NCBI RefSeq assembly: GCF_002563775.1
Contig: NZ_PDJO01000001.1
Span: 3,536,501-3,600,500, forward strand
Direction of reading: 5' to 3'
Source of the DNA: Thioclava sp. ES.031
Lineage (GTDB): Bacteria; Pseudomonadota; Alphaproteobacteria; Rhodobacterales; Rhodobacteraceae
Length of the DNA stretch: 64,000 nt
Positions 37,703 through 47,386 of the stretch are shown here, piece by piece (position 1 is the first letter of the stretch; every line of letters starts with the position of its first letter). Made by a program: the position numbers and the translations under genes. The notes below the pieces were generated by a model. It did not search any database. It was not told the DNA's origin and saw only the letters and a program-made list of their open reading frames with translations.

Positions 37703-38683
37703 TCACGGCGCGATGATCGGAGTGGCCTTCATGTCGCTGGCGACCGGCTCGACATCTTGGAACAGCGAGCCATGCTCGAACCACGAGCGCGGCGCGGGCG
37801 CCCCCCACAGCGTCTGGCGCTGCGGGTCCTTCAGGTCCCAGCGGATCGCCTCGAGATCGGGATCCACGGTCTGATAATCCGAGCAGTAGATCTCGATCCG
37901 GTGACCATCGGGATCGAGGATATACAGGAAGAAAGCGTTCGAAATGCCGTGACGGCCCGGCCCGCGCTCGATATTGGCGACATAGCCGGTGGTCGACATC
38001 AGATCGAGCAGATCGATGATGTTGAGCGGCGTCGGCACCCAGAACGCGGTGTGATGCAACCGCGGACCAAGCCCGTTCGTGAAGGCGATGTCATGCACCC
38101 CGCCCTTGCGATGGGTCCATGCCGCCCAAAGCCGTCCGCTCTCTTCATCTTCGGTATATTCGGTGACGCGGAAGCCGATGCGATTGTAGAATTCGACCGC
38201 CTTATCGACATCGCTGGCAAAGCAATTGAAATGGTCGATCCGGAGCGGCTTCACGCCGTGATAGAGCGCGTATTTCTGGTGGATCGGTTCCAGACGGTCC
38301 ATCTGGAAATAGAACTCGATCGGCATTCCGAAACAGTCATGGGTGCGCAGGGTGCGGCCCTGATAGGGGCGCTCGACCCATTCGACCGAATGCCCCTCGG
38401 ACTTGAACCAGTCATGCGCCTTGTCCAGCTCGCCCTCGTCGAAGAGCTTGAAGGCGAGCGAGCGCACATTGGCCTCGGGCGTCTTGACCAGAACGACCGA
38501 GTGATGCCCGCGCTCTTCCATCGCACGAAGAAAGATATGACGGTCGTCCTCGTCGGTCACCTGAAGCCCCAGCGTATCGACATAGAAGGCGCGGCTGGCG
38601 GCCAGATCGGTCACGCCGAAGACGACATGGCTGAGGCGGATGATATTGAACGGCGGATACAGGTTCGGGGCCGGAATGGGCAT
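37703..38683 (-). CDS. hpaD: 3,4-Dihydroxyphenylacetate 2,3-dioxygenase (extradiol, VOC type)
   Basis: A 326-residue type I extradiol dioxygenase opening the homoprotocatechuate ring. Two VOC modules are seen, the N-terminal one starting at LSHVVFGVTDLAASRAFYVD. The catalytic second module has metal ligands His in RIDHFNCFASDVD (near 150), His in LHHTAFWVPT (near 210) and Glu in GHRIEIYCSDYQT (near 263). This is the Brevibacterium/Arthrobacter-like type, unlike the type III HpaD of E. coli. Its operon partners fix the substrate. Confidence 0.92.
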   Translation of the reverse strand: MPIPAPNLYPPFNIIRLSHVVFGVTDLAASRAFYVDTLGLQVTDEDDRHIFLRAMEERGHHSVVLVKTPEANVRSLAFKLFDEGELDKAHDWFKSEGHSVEWVERPYQGRTLRTHDCFGMPIEFYFQMDRLEPIHQKYALYHGVKPLRIDHFNCFASDVDKAVEFYNRIGFRVTEYTEDEESGRLWAAWTHRKGGVHDIAFTNGLGPRLHHTAFWVPTPLNIIDLLDLMSTTGYVANIERGPGRHGISNAFFLYILDPDGHRIEIYCSDYQTVDPDLEAIRWDLKDPQRQTLWGAPAPRSWFEHGSLFQDVEPVASDMKATPIIAP

Positions 38684-38737
38684 GTCTCGCTCCCTTGAGG
38701 AAAGATCGGGGCGGCCTCCTCCGACCGCCCGCTGTCG

Positions 38738-40245
<1,508 letters not shown>

Positions 40246-40246
<1 letters not shown>

Positions 40247-40644
40247 CACTTACCCTTGGCTCGGCCCGACAGGCGGGCGTGAATCGGTGTCTGCTTCCAG
40301 CTCAGCTCCGGGTCGATCACCCGGATTTCGAGCGAGAGCGCGAAATGTTCGGTGGCCAGCGGACCGGCAAACGCGGTCTGGGCGGCGGCAAAAATCGCAT
40401 CCCCCCCCGCGCGCAAGATCGCCGTGTCGCGCCCCGCCCCCACTGAAAGCGTCAGTGCGGCGAAATCGTTTTCCGGCAGCCCGTCGGCCACGATCGCATG
40501 ATCGGCGCAATAGGCGCGCACCCGAATTCCGGCCACCGGGAACAGACCACATTCGACCATCGCGGCATGCAGTGCATGGCAGACCGCCGAGATATCGACG
40601 CGCTCCGCCAGCCCTGCGGAATATTCGATCTTGAGATGCGGCAC
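40246..40644 (-). CDS. hpaF: 5-Carboxymethyl-2-hydroxymuconate delta-isomerase
   Basis: A 132-residue tautomerase-fold isomerase that begins MPHLKIEYSAGLAERVDI, giving the N-terminal proline used as catalytic base in this superfamily. Later blocks are VRAYCADHAIVADG and the final SLEIRVIDPELSWKQ. It is the first gene of the operon hpaF-E-D-decarboxylase-G-H-I. The start lies 22 bases downstream of the HpaR-like palindrome. Confidence 0.92.
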
Positions 40645-40666
40645 GATTCTCCTCCCGCGCTTTTCA

Positions 40667-40678
40667 TTAACATGTTAA
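40667..40678. promoter_or_regulatory. HpaR-type operator, hpaF-hpaR intergenic region
   Basis: TTAACATGTTAA is a perfect 12-base palindrome between the divergent hpaF and hpaR starts. It differs by one base from TTAACGTGTTAA before the TRAP genes (44607-44618). Confidence 0.7.
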
Positions 40679-40748
40679 GCTTATCCAGACTTGTCAACTG
40701 CTCCAAACCCTCCGATTTTGCCCGCCACCTGACAGGAACGAGGTTTCG

Positions 40749-41231
40749 ATGCCCCAAGACAGCGCCCCCCGACAGCGGCCGGACGGGTTCGAGTTGAACG
40801 CCCCGCGTCGCTCCTTGCCGATCGCCCTGCTGCGGGCGCGGGAATTGGTGATGGAGCGTTTCCGCCCGATGCTCAACGCGCATGACGTGACCGAGCAGCA
40901 ATGGCGCGTGTTGCGAGTGCTGCGCGAAAGCGGGCCGCTCGATGCTTCGATGCTTGCCGAACGTGCCTGCGTTCTAGCCCCTTCGCTGACGCGCATGTTG
41001 CGCGCGCTCGAGACTCGTGGACTGATCGAAATCCGCCGCGACGGCGAAGACCGCAGGCGCGCCAGCGTCGGGCTGAGCGAGGCTGGCACCGCCTTCCTCC
41101 GCGACGTCTCGCCCCAAAGCGCCGAAATCTATGCCAAGCTCGAGGCCGAAATCGGCGCAGAGCGGATCACCCGGCTTCTCGACGAGCTCGAGGCCTTCGT
41201 CGCTGCCCTGGAGCATGACGATCGCGCGTGA
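40749..41231 (+). CDS. hpaR: HpaR, MarR-family regulator of homoprotocatechuate degradation
   Basis: A 160-residue MarR protein close to E. coli HpaR. It shows SLPIALLRARELVMERFRPM, then the winged helix (EQQWRVLRVLRESGPLDASM, LAERACVLAPSLTRMLRALE, RRDGEDRRRASVGL). HpaR represses the meta-cleavage operon until the aromatic acid binds. Divergence from hpaF across a perfect palindrome supports this role and self-regulation. Confidence 0.93.
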   Translation: MPQDSAPRQRPDGFELNAPRRSLPIALLRARELVMERFRPMLNAHDVTEQQWRVLRVLRESGPLDASMLAERACVLAPSLTRMLRALETRGLIEIRRDGEDRRRASVGLSEAGTAFLRDVSPQSAEIYAKLEAEIGAERITRLLDELEAFVAALEHDDRA

Positions 41232-41240
41232 GATAAGTCA

Positions 41241-41257
41241 TTTCATTGCGAACGAAA
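41241..41257. promoter_or_regulatory. Candidate MarR operator before the second MarR gene
   Basis: TTTCATTGCGAACGAAA is an imperfect 17-base palindrome 35 bases before the MarR start. It closely resembles TTTCATTCGCAACGAAG at 50053-50069, before hmgA. Confidence 0.55.
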
Positions 41258-41292
41258 CGGTCGTAGGGTTGGGTGTGTAAATCGGAGACTGC

Positions 41293-41751
41293 ATGAAGCT
41301 CGAAGAGTTCTTTCCCTACCGTCTGGCCGTTGCGGCAGAAGCCTTCTCCCGTCGTCTGCAGGATGTCTACTCGCGCGAATATGGCCTGACGCGCGAGGAA
41401 TGGCGGCTCATGTCGATCCTTGACGGGGTCGGTCGGATCAGCTCGCTCGACATCGCGCGGCGCACCACGCTCGACAAGGTGCAGGTGAGCCGTGCGGCGA
41501 CCCGGCTTGAAGCGCGGGGGCTGATCGAACGGTTCGTGCCCGACAGCGACAGACGACTGCGGGAGTACGAATGCACGCCGGAGGGCCGCGCCCTCTATGC
41601 CGAAGCGCGACCAAAGGTGAACGCGCGCGCGAAGGCGATGCTGTCGGCGATGCCCCCCGAAGCGCAGGTCGCCCTCGAACACGGGGTCAACAGCCTGATC
41701 GACTCGCTCGCTCTCGATATCGAGACCCGGAACGAGAGCGCCGAGACCTGA
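41293..41751 (+). CDS. MarR-family regulator (paralogue 1)
   Basis: A 152-residue MarR protein. MKLEEFFPYRLAVAAEAFSR and the YSREYGLTREEWRLMSIL helix are shared with the other two MarR proteins of the island. The recognition helix is LDKVQVSRAATRLEARGLIE and the wing is DSDRRLREYECT. It ends tail-to-tail with dctM. Its target is probably the homogentisate genes or the TRAP genes, judging by the shared operator type. Confidence 0.85.
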   Translation: MKLEEFFPYRLAVAAEAFSRRLQDVYSREYGLTREEWRLMSILDGVGRISSLDIARRTTLDKVQVSRAATRLEARGLIERFVPDSDRRLREYECTPEGRALYAEARPKVNARAKAMLSAMPPEAQVALEHGVNSLIDSLALDIETRNESAET

Positions 41752-41759
41752 CCAGCAGC

Positions 41760-41777
41760 CGGGCCCGTCAGGGCCCG
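41760..41777. terminator. Hairpin between convergent MarR and dctM genes
   Basis: CGGGCCC (41760-41766) and GGGCCCG (41771-41777) form a tight stem around GTCA, which includes the dctM stop. No T-tract follows, so termination is only likely. Confidence 0.45.
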
Positions 41778-43081
41778 ACCAGCCAGAGCGAGATCGCCGG
41801 GAAGGCGATGATTAGCACGATGCGCACGATATCCGCGACCCAAAACCACAAGATACCGCGGAACATCGTCATCAGCGGCACATCGGGCAAAACCGAGCGC
41901 AGCACGAAGACGTTCATGCCAACTGGCGGGGTGATCAAGGAGATCTCCGTCGCCACCACCACGATCACTGCAAACCAGATCAAAGCGTTATCGGGATTGG
42001 CGAGAACGCCCGAGCCGAAATCGAGTTGGTAAATCAGCGGATAGAAGATCGGCACCGTCAGCAGGATCATCGACAGGCTCTCGAGCACCATGCCAAGGAG
42101 CATATAGATCAGCACGATGATGATGATCACCTCGAAGCCGCCAAGTCCCAGATTGTAGACGATATCGGCCAGCGCGTCGGGCAGGCCGGCAAACGTGACG
42201 AAATTCCCGAAGATCTCGGCCCCGATTATGATCGCGAAGATCATCGCAGAGGCGATCGCGGCATCCTTCAGCGCCTCCCAGAGCGCGCGCATCTTCAGCC
42301 CGCCTACAGCTGCCGCGATCACCACAGCAGCCGCAGCCCCCATGCCCGCAGCCTCGATCGGCGTGAAGAAGCCGCCATAAATCCCGACCATGATGAAGAC
42401 GAACAGCGCCAAGGTCGCGAGAACGCCGATGAAATCGGTGCGCTTCATCGGCAGTGGCTCCCGCACCTCGGGGGCGAGTTTCGGGTTCAGCCGCACTGCG
42501 ACCATGACGGAAACGAGATACAGGCCGATGCCCAGAACACCGGGAATGATCCCCGCGATGAACAGCTTGCCGATGTCGCTTTCGGTCAGCAGGCCGAAGA
42601 TGATCATGATGACCGAGGGCGGGATCAGAATGCCCAGCGTGCCGCCCGCGGCAATTGCGCCCGTGGCGATCGAGTCGTGGTAGCCGAAGCGGCGCATCGA
42701 GGGCATCGCGACCTTCGACATCGTGGCCGCCGTCGCCAGAGACGAGCCGCAAACCGCCGAGAAACCGCCGCAGCTGAGGATCGTGGCCATCGCGAGACCG
42801 CCGCGCATCCGCCCGAACACCCGGTCGGCACCGGTGAATAGTCCGCTGGCGATGCCGGACCCGGCAAGCACGTTGCCCATGAAGATGAAGAGCGGCACGA
42901 CGGAGAGCGAGTAGTTCATCCCGGTCTCGAAGACGGCGCTGCCGACCATCGAGCCTGCGGCATCTGCCCCGCGCATCCACGCGAACCCTGCGCCGCCGAC
43001 AAGCGCCATCGCGAAGGCGATCGGCACGCGCAGAAAGACGAGGGCCAGAAGAATGGCAAAGGCGATCAGAGAAATTGTCAT
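41768..43081 (-). CDS. dctM: TRAP transporter large membrane subunit DctM
   Basis: A 437-residue membrane protein of about twelve segments. Typical DctM blocks are PLFIFMGNVLAGSGIASGLF, CGGFSAVCGSSLATAATM, GAIAAGGTLGILIPPSVIMI and EISLITPPVGMNVFVL. It carries the Na+-coupled transport path. The start (ATG 43081) overlaps the dctQ stop by four bases. Confidence 0.95.
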   Translation of the reverse strand: MTISLIAFAILLALVFLRVPIAFAMALVGGAGFAWMRGADAAGSMVGSAVFETGMNYSLSVVPLFIFMGNVLAGSGIASGLFTGADRVFGRMRGGLAMATILSCGGFSAVCGSSLATAATMSKVAMPSMRRFGYHDSIATGAIAAGGTLGILIPPSVIMIIFGLLTESDIGKLFIAGIIPGVLGIGLYLVSVMVAVRLNPKLAPEVREPLPMKRTDFIGVLATLALFVFIMVGIYGGFFTPIEAAGMGAAAAVVIAAAVGGLKMRALWEALKDAAIASAMIFAIIIGAEIFGNFVTFAGLPDALADIVYNLGLGGFEVIIIIVLIYMLLGMVLESLSMILLTVPIFYPLIYQLDFGSGVLANPDNALIWFAVIVVVATEISLITPPVGMNVFVLRSVLPDVPLMTMFRGILWFWVADIVRIVLIIAFPAISLWLVGP

Positions 43082-43524
43082 TCCGGTCTCCGGAGCAGGG
43101 CGACCACGGCGGAGGCGGCAAAGCTGACGATGCCGATCACGCCGAAATACCACAGCTTGATTCCAAGGCCCGAGGTTGCGAGCTGGGTGTGGAACTGATC
43201 CTCGGCCAGGATCACGAGGCGCCATGCGAAATAGCCCATGACGAGGGCTGCCACCACGCCGCCAGTCCGCCCCAGCGCCCGGCGGACCGCCGTAGGCAGA
43301 AGCGGCATCAGCAGGTCCACCTCGACATGGCCGCCTTTGCCCGTGGTCAGCGGCATCGCCACAAAGACCAGCGCGCCCAACAAGACCTGCGTGATCTCAT
43401 AGGCGCCGGTCAGCGGATTATTGAACAGGTAGCGGCCGACCACGTCGACGCAGGTGACGAGGATCAACCCCGTCACCAACCCGGCCGCGATCGCCTCGAG
43501 AACGAAGCGGGCGCGTGCAATCAT
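43078..43524 (-). CDS. dctQ: TRAP transporter small membrane subunit DctQ
   Basis: A 148-residue four-segment membrane protein. VDVVGRYLFNNPLTGAYEIT and KGGHVEVDLLMPLLP are the usual DctQ marks. It joins DctM to form the membrane part of the carrier, and both its ends overlap the neighbours by four bases (ATGA), so the three genes form one translation-coupled operon. Confidence 0.93.
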   Translation of the reverse strand: MIARARFVLEAIAAGLVTGLILVTCVDVVGRYLFNNPLTGAYEITQVLLGALVFVAMPLTTGKGGHVEVDLLMPLLPTAVRRALGRTGGVVAALVMGYFAWRLVILAEDQFHTQLATSGLGIKLWYFGVIGIVSFAASAVVALLRRPE

Positions 43525-44561
43525 GCGGACACGCCGGTCTGCTTGCGGAACTCTTCCAGCGCCGCGCGCCCGTCATAGTCACCGCCCAGGCTATCGGCCC
43601 ACTGCCCTTCGAGGACGGCGGCCTGCTCCTTGATCGCATCGAGCACGCCCTGCGGCGCGGTCTCGGCGACCATACCGCCATCGGCCGCGGCCTTCTTGCC
43701 GCGCTCATCCGCACCATTCCACGCCTTGCCGACGCGGGTCGCGAAGGCGAGACCCGAGAGCTTGTTGATCGCCTCCTGATCGGCCGGGGAGATCGCATCC
43801 CACTTGCCGGAATTCATCACGAGGAACCACGTGGTGTTGTAGATGCCGCCCGGGATCGTCGTGGTGTATTTCAGGTAATCCGCGAGGTTGAACGAGGCGA
43901 TCGCGTCATAGGGGAAAGTGACCCCATCGACGACACCGCGCGAGAGTTTCTCATAGACTTCGCCCGAGGGGGTGAAGATCGTCTCGACCCCGAAATGGCT
44001 CATCAGATCGGCGATGTAGCCGCCCGGCACACGCATCTTCAGACCCTGCAGGTCTTCGATCTTGTTGATCGGGCGCTTGTTGTTGTGGATCATCCCGGGT
44101 CCGTGGTTGAACAGGCCCAGCAGGTGGGTGCCGGCATGCTCCTCCTTGGCACCGAGCTTCTCGGTGTAGACCGTCCAGAAGGCTTCCGACATCGACACGG
44201 CGTCATTGCCGAGGAAGCTGAACTGACCCACGCGCGAGTTCTTGAAGCGGTCGTCCTGCGTGAAGCTGTGCAGACCGTAGGTGATGTCGGCCACACCGTC
44301 GCGCGCCATGTCGAAATGCGCAGGCGGCGAGCCCAGCGGCTTGGCGAGGACGCGGACGCGCACACGGCCTTCGGTCGCAGCCTCGATATCCTTCGCCCAG
44401 GGCTTGATCGCGTCCACCACGATCGGGTGGCGCGGCGGCAGCCAGCTGGACAGTACGAGGTCCACACCCTCTGCCCGCGCCGGAATCGCCGGGAGCGCAA
44501 GGCTGGCCCCGGCAAGTGCCGCGGTGCCGAGCATCGAACGTCTGGTCAGTTTGGTCGTCAT
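43521..44561 (-). CDS. dctP: TRAP transporter solute-binding protein DctP
   Basis: A 346-residue periplasmic binding protein. The N-terminus TKLTRRSMLGTAALAGASLA holds a twin-arginine motif, so export is probably by Tat. The mature part has the ligand-anion Arg region (GLKMRVPGGYIADL near 180) and a long C-terminal linker helix. The ligand is not fixed by sequence; an aromatic carboxylate is likely from the setting and the HpaR-like box upstream. GAGG precedes ATG 44561. Confidence 0.92.
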   Translation of the reverse strand: MTTKLTRRSMLGTAALAGASLALPAIPARAEGVDLVLSSWLPPRHPIVVDAIKPWAKDIEAATEGRVRVRVLAKPLGSPPAHFDMARDGVADITYGLHSFTQDDRFKNSRVGQFSFLGNDAVSMSEAFWTVYTEKLGAKEEHAGTHLLGLFNHGPGMIHNNKRPINKIEDLQGLKMRVPGGYIADLMSHFGVETIFTPSGEVYEKLSRGVVDGVTFPYDAIASFNLADYLKYTTTIPGGIYNTTWFLVMNSGKWDAISPADQEAINKLSGLAFATRVGKAWNGADERGKKAAADGGMVAETAPQGVLDAIKEQAAVLEGQWADSLGGDYDGRAALEEFRKQTGVSA

Positions 44562-44601
44562 TTTTTCCTCCCCTGATGACGAAGCCTCGGGCCGAGCCCG
44601 A

Positions 44602-44847
44602 TTAACTTAACGTGTTAACTTCATTCGCAGTCGTGTCACTTGTCAACTTCGCCTTGCGTCCGCTTTGCCGTGCGAGCGCAAAAGCTTCTTCCAGAACCTC
44701 CGGATCGCCGACGTGATTCATCAAGATCAGAACGAGCCGCGCGTTGAGTGCTGCACTCTCCGCTTCCGTCAGCCCTTTATGCGTCGCGATCAATTTCTCG
44801 TAGAGCGCGTCGTGATCCTTGATATTGAGTTCGGTCTGCAAGCTCAT
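44602..44847 (-). CDS. DUF2783 protein, candidate coupling protein of the flavin hydroxylase
   Basis: An 81-residue acidic, helical protein of the DUF2783 family (THKGLTEAESAALNARLVLI followed by LMNHVGD). Its ATG overlaps the stop of the flavoprotein monooxygenase gene. In Pseudomonas putida U, 3-hydroxyphenylacetate 6-hydroxylase is a flavoprotein (MhaA) with a small coupling protein (MhaB). The same pairing here suggests this is an MhaB-like partner; the equivalence is inferred from size, neighbour and pathway. The last codons contain the HpaR-like palindrome. Confidence 0.75.
   Translation of the reverse strand: MSLQTELNIKDHDALYEKLIATHKGLTEAESAALNARLVLILMNHVGDPEVLEEAFALARQSGRKAKLTSDTTANEVNTLS
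44607..44618. promoter_or_regulatory. HpaR-type operator upstream of dctPQM
   Basis: TTAACGTGTTAA lies 46 bases before dctP, within the last codons of the DUF2783 gene. One base separates it from the perfect palindrome before hpaF. Confidence 0.6.
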
Positions 44848-46400
44848 GCCCGTCCCTCCTTGATCGCGGTGAGATGGTCGATGATCTGGGCGGGCTCTGC
44901 AGTTTCCCAGCGCGCCGCGATGATCTGGTCGGGGCGGATCAGGTAAAGCCCTGTCGTGGCCTGCCCGAGATAGCGCGCGCTCAGCTCCGGCGTGGCCTCG
45001 AGCGCGAGCGTAATCAGCCCATCGACCTCAGGCGCCTTGCAGCCAATCGCGAGCAGGGTGAACTGGCCCGCAAGCTTTTGCAGGAGCCATTCATTCCCGA
45101 GCGGTGCGTCCGGCGCGACTTTCCCGGGGCGGCTCACATCCGGCATCGCCGCGACGTTCGGCGCAGCTTCGAGCGGATAGCAACACGGAAGGCTGAGCCG
45201 CCCGGAATTGACCATCGGCCGCGCAAAAGGCGCATGTTCCGAAAGCGCCAGAACCGCGTCGCGGAACCAGCGCTCAGCGCCGGCACGAGGCGACATGAAC
45301 CGTGTCGTCCGGCTGGAATTGGTCAGGTTCTCATCCGAGCCATAGGTCCGTTCCGCATCGTAGCGCTCAAGAAGTTCCGGGCTCGCTCCATCATTGATAA
45401 TCGCGGCAAGGCGCCAACCGAGCGCGTCGACATCCTGCAGGCCGCCATTGCCGCCACGTGCGCCGAACGGGGAAACGACATGGGCGCTATCGCCCACGAA
45501 GATTACACGATCATGCACGAACTTTTCGAGCCTGCGGCACTGGAACGTGTAGATCGACGTCCAGTCGAGCTTGAAGTTCGAATGACCCACTGCCTTCTCG
45601 ATACGCGGGATGATCCGCTCGGGTTTGCGCTCTTCCTCCGGGTCCGCTTCCCAACCGAGCTGAAGGTCGATGCGGTAGATATTGTCGGGCTGCTTGTGCA
45701 GAAGCGCCGACTGCCCGGCGTGGAATTCCGGCTCGAACCAGAACCACCGCTCGGACGGGAAATCGGCCTGCATTTCGATATCGGCAATGAGGAAACGCTC
45801 CTCGAACAGCTCACCTTCGAAATCGAGCCCCATCATCTGGCGAATGGGTGAACGCGCCCCGTCGCAGGCCAGCAGATAGTCTGCTTCAAGCACGTACTCA
45901 CCATCGGGCGTTTCGATCTGCACAACCGCACAATCGTCGGTCTGGCTCAGCCCGGTGACCTTGTTCTTGAAACGGAGGTCGATCAGCGGATTGGCCAACG
46001 CCGCCTCGACCAGATACTCCTCGACATAGTATTGCTGCAGGTTCACGAAAGCGGGCATCTTGTGGCCGTCTTCAGGCAGCAGGTCGAAGTTGAAGACCTC
46101 GCGCGCGCCGTGCCGGGTGCGCCCGACCTTCCAGGTCACGCCTTTCTGCACGCAGGCATCGCCCACACCGAGACGGTCGAGAATTTCGAGCGAGCGTTTC
46201 GACCAGCAGATCGCGCGGCTGCCGACCGAAACGACATTGTTGTCATCGAGGATGACGGAGCCCACGCCGTGGTTCGCAAGCTCGATCGCAGCCGCAAGAC
46301 CAATCGGCCCAGCGCCCACGATGATGACCTTGTGGCGTGCCTCCGGCCCCGAAAGGCCGGGAGGCGCTACATAGTCGAACGGTTTGTAATCATACGGCAT
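44844..46400 (-). CDS. Class A FAD-dependent aromatic hydroxylase (MhaA/MhpA-like)
   Basis: A 518-residue single-component-type flavin monooxygenase. Family marks are the FAD motif VIIVGAGPIGLAAAIELANHG near residues 25-45, the DG motif LLACDGARSPIRQMMGL near 188-204, and VIFVGDSAHVVSPFGARGGNGG near 300. It sits in the homogentisate operon with a DUF2783 gene, so the best guess is hydroxylation of 3-hydroxyphenylacetate (or a related phenol) to homogentisate. MhpA-type hydroxylation of another phenolic acid cannot be excluded. It is followed by the DUF2783 gene with ATGA overlap. Confidence 0.85.
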   Translation of the reverse strand: MPYDYKPFDYVAPPGLSGPEARHKVIIVGAGPIGLAAAIELANHGVGSVILDDNNVVSVGSRAICWSKRSLEILDRLGVGDACVQKGVTWKVGRTRHGAREVFNFDLLPEDGHKMPAFVNLQQYYVEEYLVEAALANPLIDLRFKNKVTGLSQTDDCAVVQIETPDGEYVLEADYLLACDGARSPIRQMMGLDFEGELFEERFLIADIEMQADFPSERWFWFEPEFHAGQSALLHKQPDNIYRIDLQLGWEADPEEERKPERIIPRIEKAVGHSNFKLDWTSIYTFQCRRLEKFVHDRVIFVGDSAHVVSPFGARGGNGGLQDVDALGWRLAAIINDGASPELLERYDAERTYGSDENLTNSSRTTRFMSPRAGAERWFRDAVLALSEHAPFARPMVNSGRLSLPCCYPLEAAPNVAAMPDVSRPGKVAPDAPLGNEWLLQKLAGQFTLLAIGCKAPEVDGLITLALEATPELSARYLGQATTGLYLIRPDQIIAARWETAEPAQIIDHLTAIKEGRA

Positions 46401-46424
46401 GGCTCTCCTCCCTCCCGGCTCTCC

Positions 46425-47375
46425 TCAGCCTTGCAAAGCGTTCCACATTTCCTGATCGCGCTCAGCCGTCCAGACACGCGGGGTGTCGATGCCGCGGGCC
46501 TCGTCATAGGCGCGCGCCACGTTGAACGGCAGGCAATGTTCGTAGATCGCGTAATCGGCGAATTTCGGATCGCAGGCTTCGCGCACCGCGTCCCATGCCT
46601 CTTTCAGGGTGCCGCCGCGGGCCACCACACGTTCCACCGGCTTGTAGCTCGAGCGGATGAAGTCGGCGGTGTTTTCCAGCGCCTCGGTGACCATCTTCTC
46701 ACCGACCAGCGCATCGCCCCGACCGGGCGCAATCGCCTTGGGCTCGAAAGCCGCGATATTGGCAAGCGTCTCCGGCCAGTCCTGATAGTGCCCGTCGCCG
46801 CAATAGCAGGCCGAGTGATACTCGACGATGTCACCGGTGAACATGACCTCCTGATCCGGAACCCAGATCACCGCGTCGCCTGCGGTATGGGCGCGGCCGA
46901 GATGCATGATATCGACGCGGCGGTTGCCCAGATAAACCGTCATCTGGTCGGAGAAGGTCGTGGTCGGCCACGTCAGACCCGGGATTTCCTCATGGCCTTG
47001 GAACAGGCGCGGGAAACGACCGAATTCACTGTCCCAGTCTTCCTGACCGCGTTCGGCGACCTGAGCGCGCGAGGTATCGGACATGATGACTTCGCGGGCA
47101 CCGTAGGCCGATGCGCCGAGAACGCGCACGGCATGGTAGTGGGTGAGCACGAGGTGGCTGATCGGTTTGTCGGTCACCGAGCGGACGCATTCGATCACCT
47201 TGCGCGCAAGGCGCGGAGTGGCCTGCGCCTCAACGATCATCACGCTGTCGTCGCCGATGATCACACCGGTGTTGGGGTCACCTTCCGCGGTGAAGGCATA
47301 CAGCCCCTCGCCCACCTGGGTGAAGCTGATTTTCTTGTCTTCCATGTCGCCTTGCGACGCGAATGCCTTGGCCAT
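46425..47375 (-). CDS. Metallo-beta-lactamase-fold protein with altered metal motif
   Basis: A 316-residue MBL-fold protein. The usual HxHxDH motif reads H79-Y-H81-A-V83-R84, so the Asp and third His are replaced by Val and Arg. Other positions survive: HLGRAHTAGDAVI (third His region near 180) and VMFTGDIVEYHS (bridging Asp). A one-metal or re-purposed site is likely. It has no signal peptide. It lies 12 bases upstream... on the same strand of fahA's end and before the hydroxylase, so a role in homogentisate use, perhaps hydrolysing a lactone or thioester, is inferred. Confidence 0.85.
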   Translation of the reverse strand: MAKAFASQGDMEDKKISFTQVGEGLYAFTAEGDPNTGVIIGDDSVMIVEAQATPRLARKVIECVRSVTDKPISHLVLTHYHAVRVLGASAYGAREVIMSDTSRAQVAERGQEDWDSEFGRFPRLFQGHEEIPGLTWPTTTFSDQMTVYLGNRRVDIMHLGRAHTAGDAVIWVPDQEVMFTGDIVEYHSACYCGDGHYQDWPETLANIAAFEPKAIAPGRGDALVGEKMVTEALENTADFIRSSYKPVERVVARGGTLKEAWDAVREACDPKFADYAIYEHCLPFNVARAYDEARGIDTPRVWTAERDQEMWNALQG

Positions 47376-47386
47376 GAGATGCCTCC

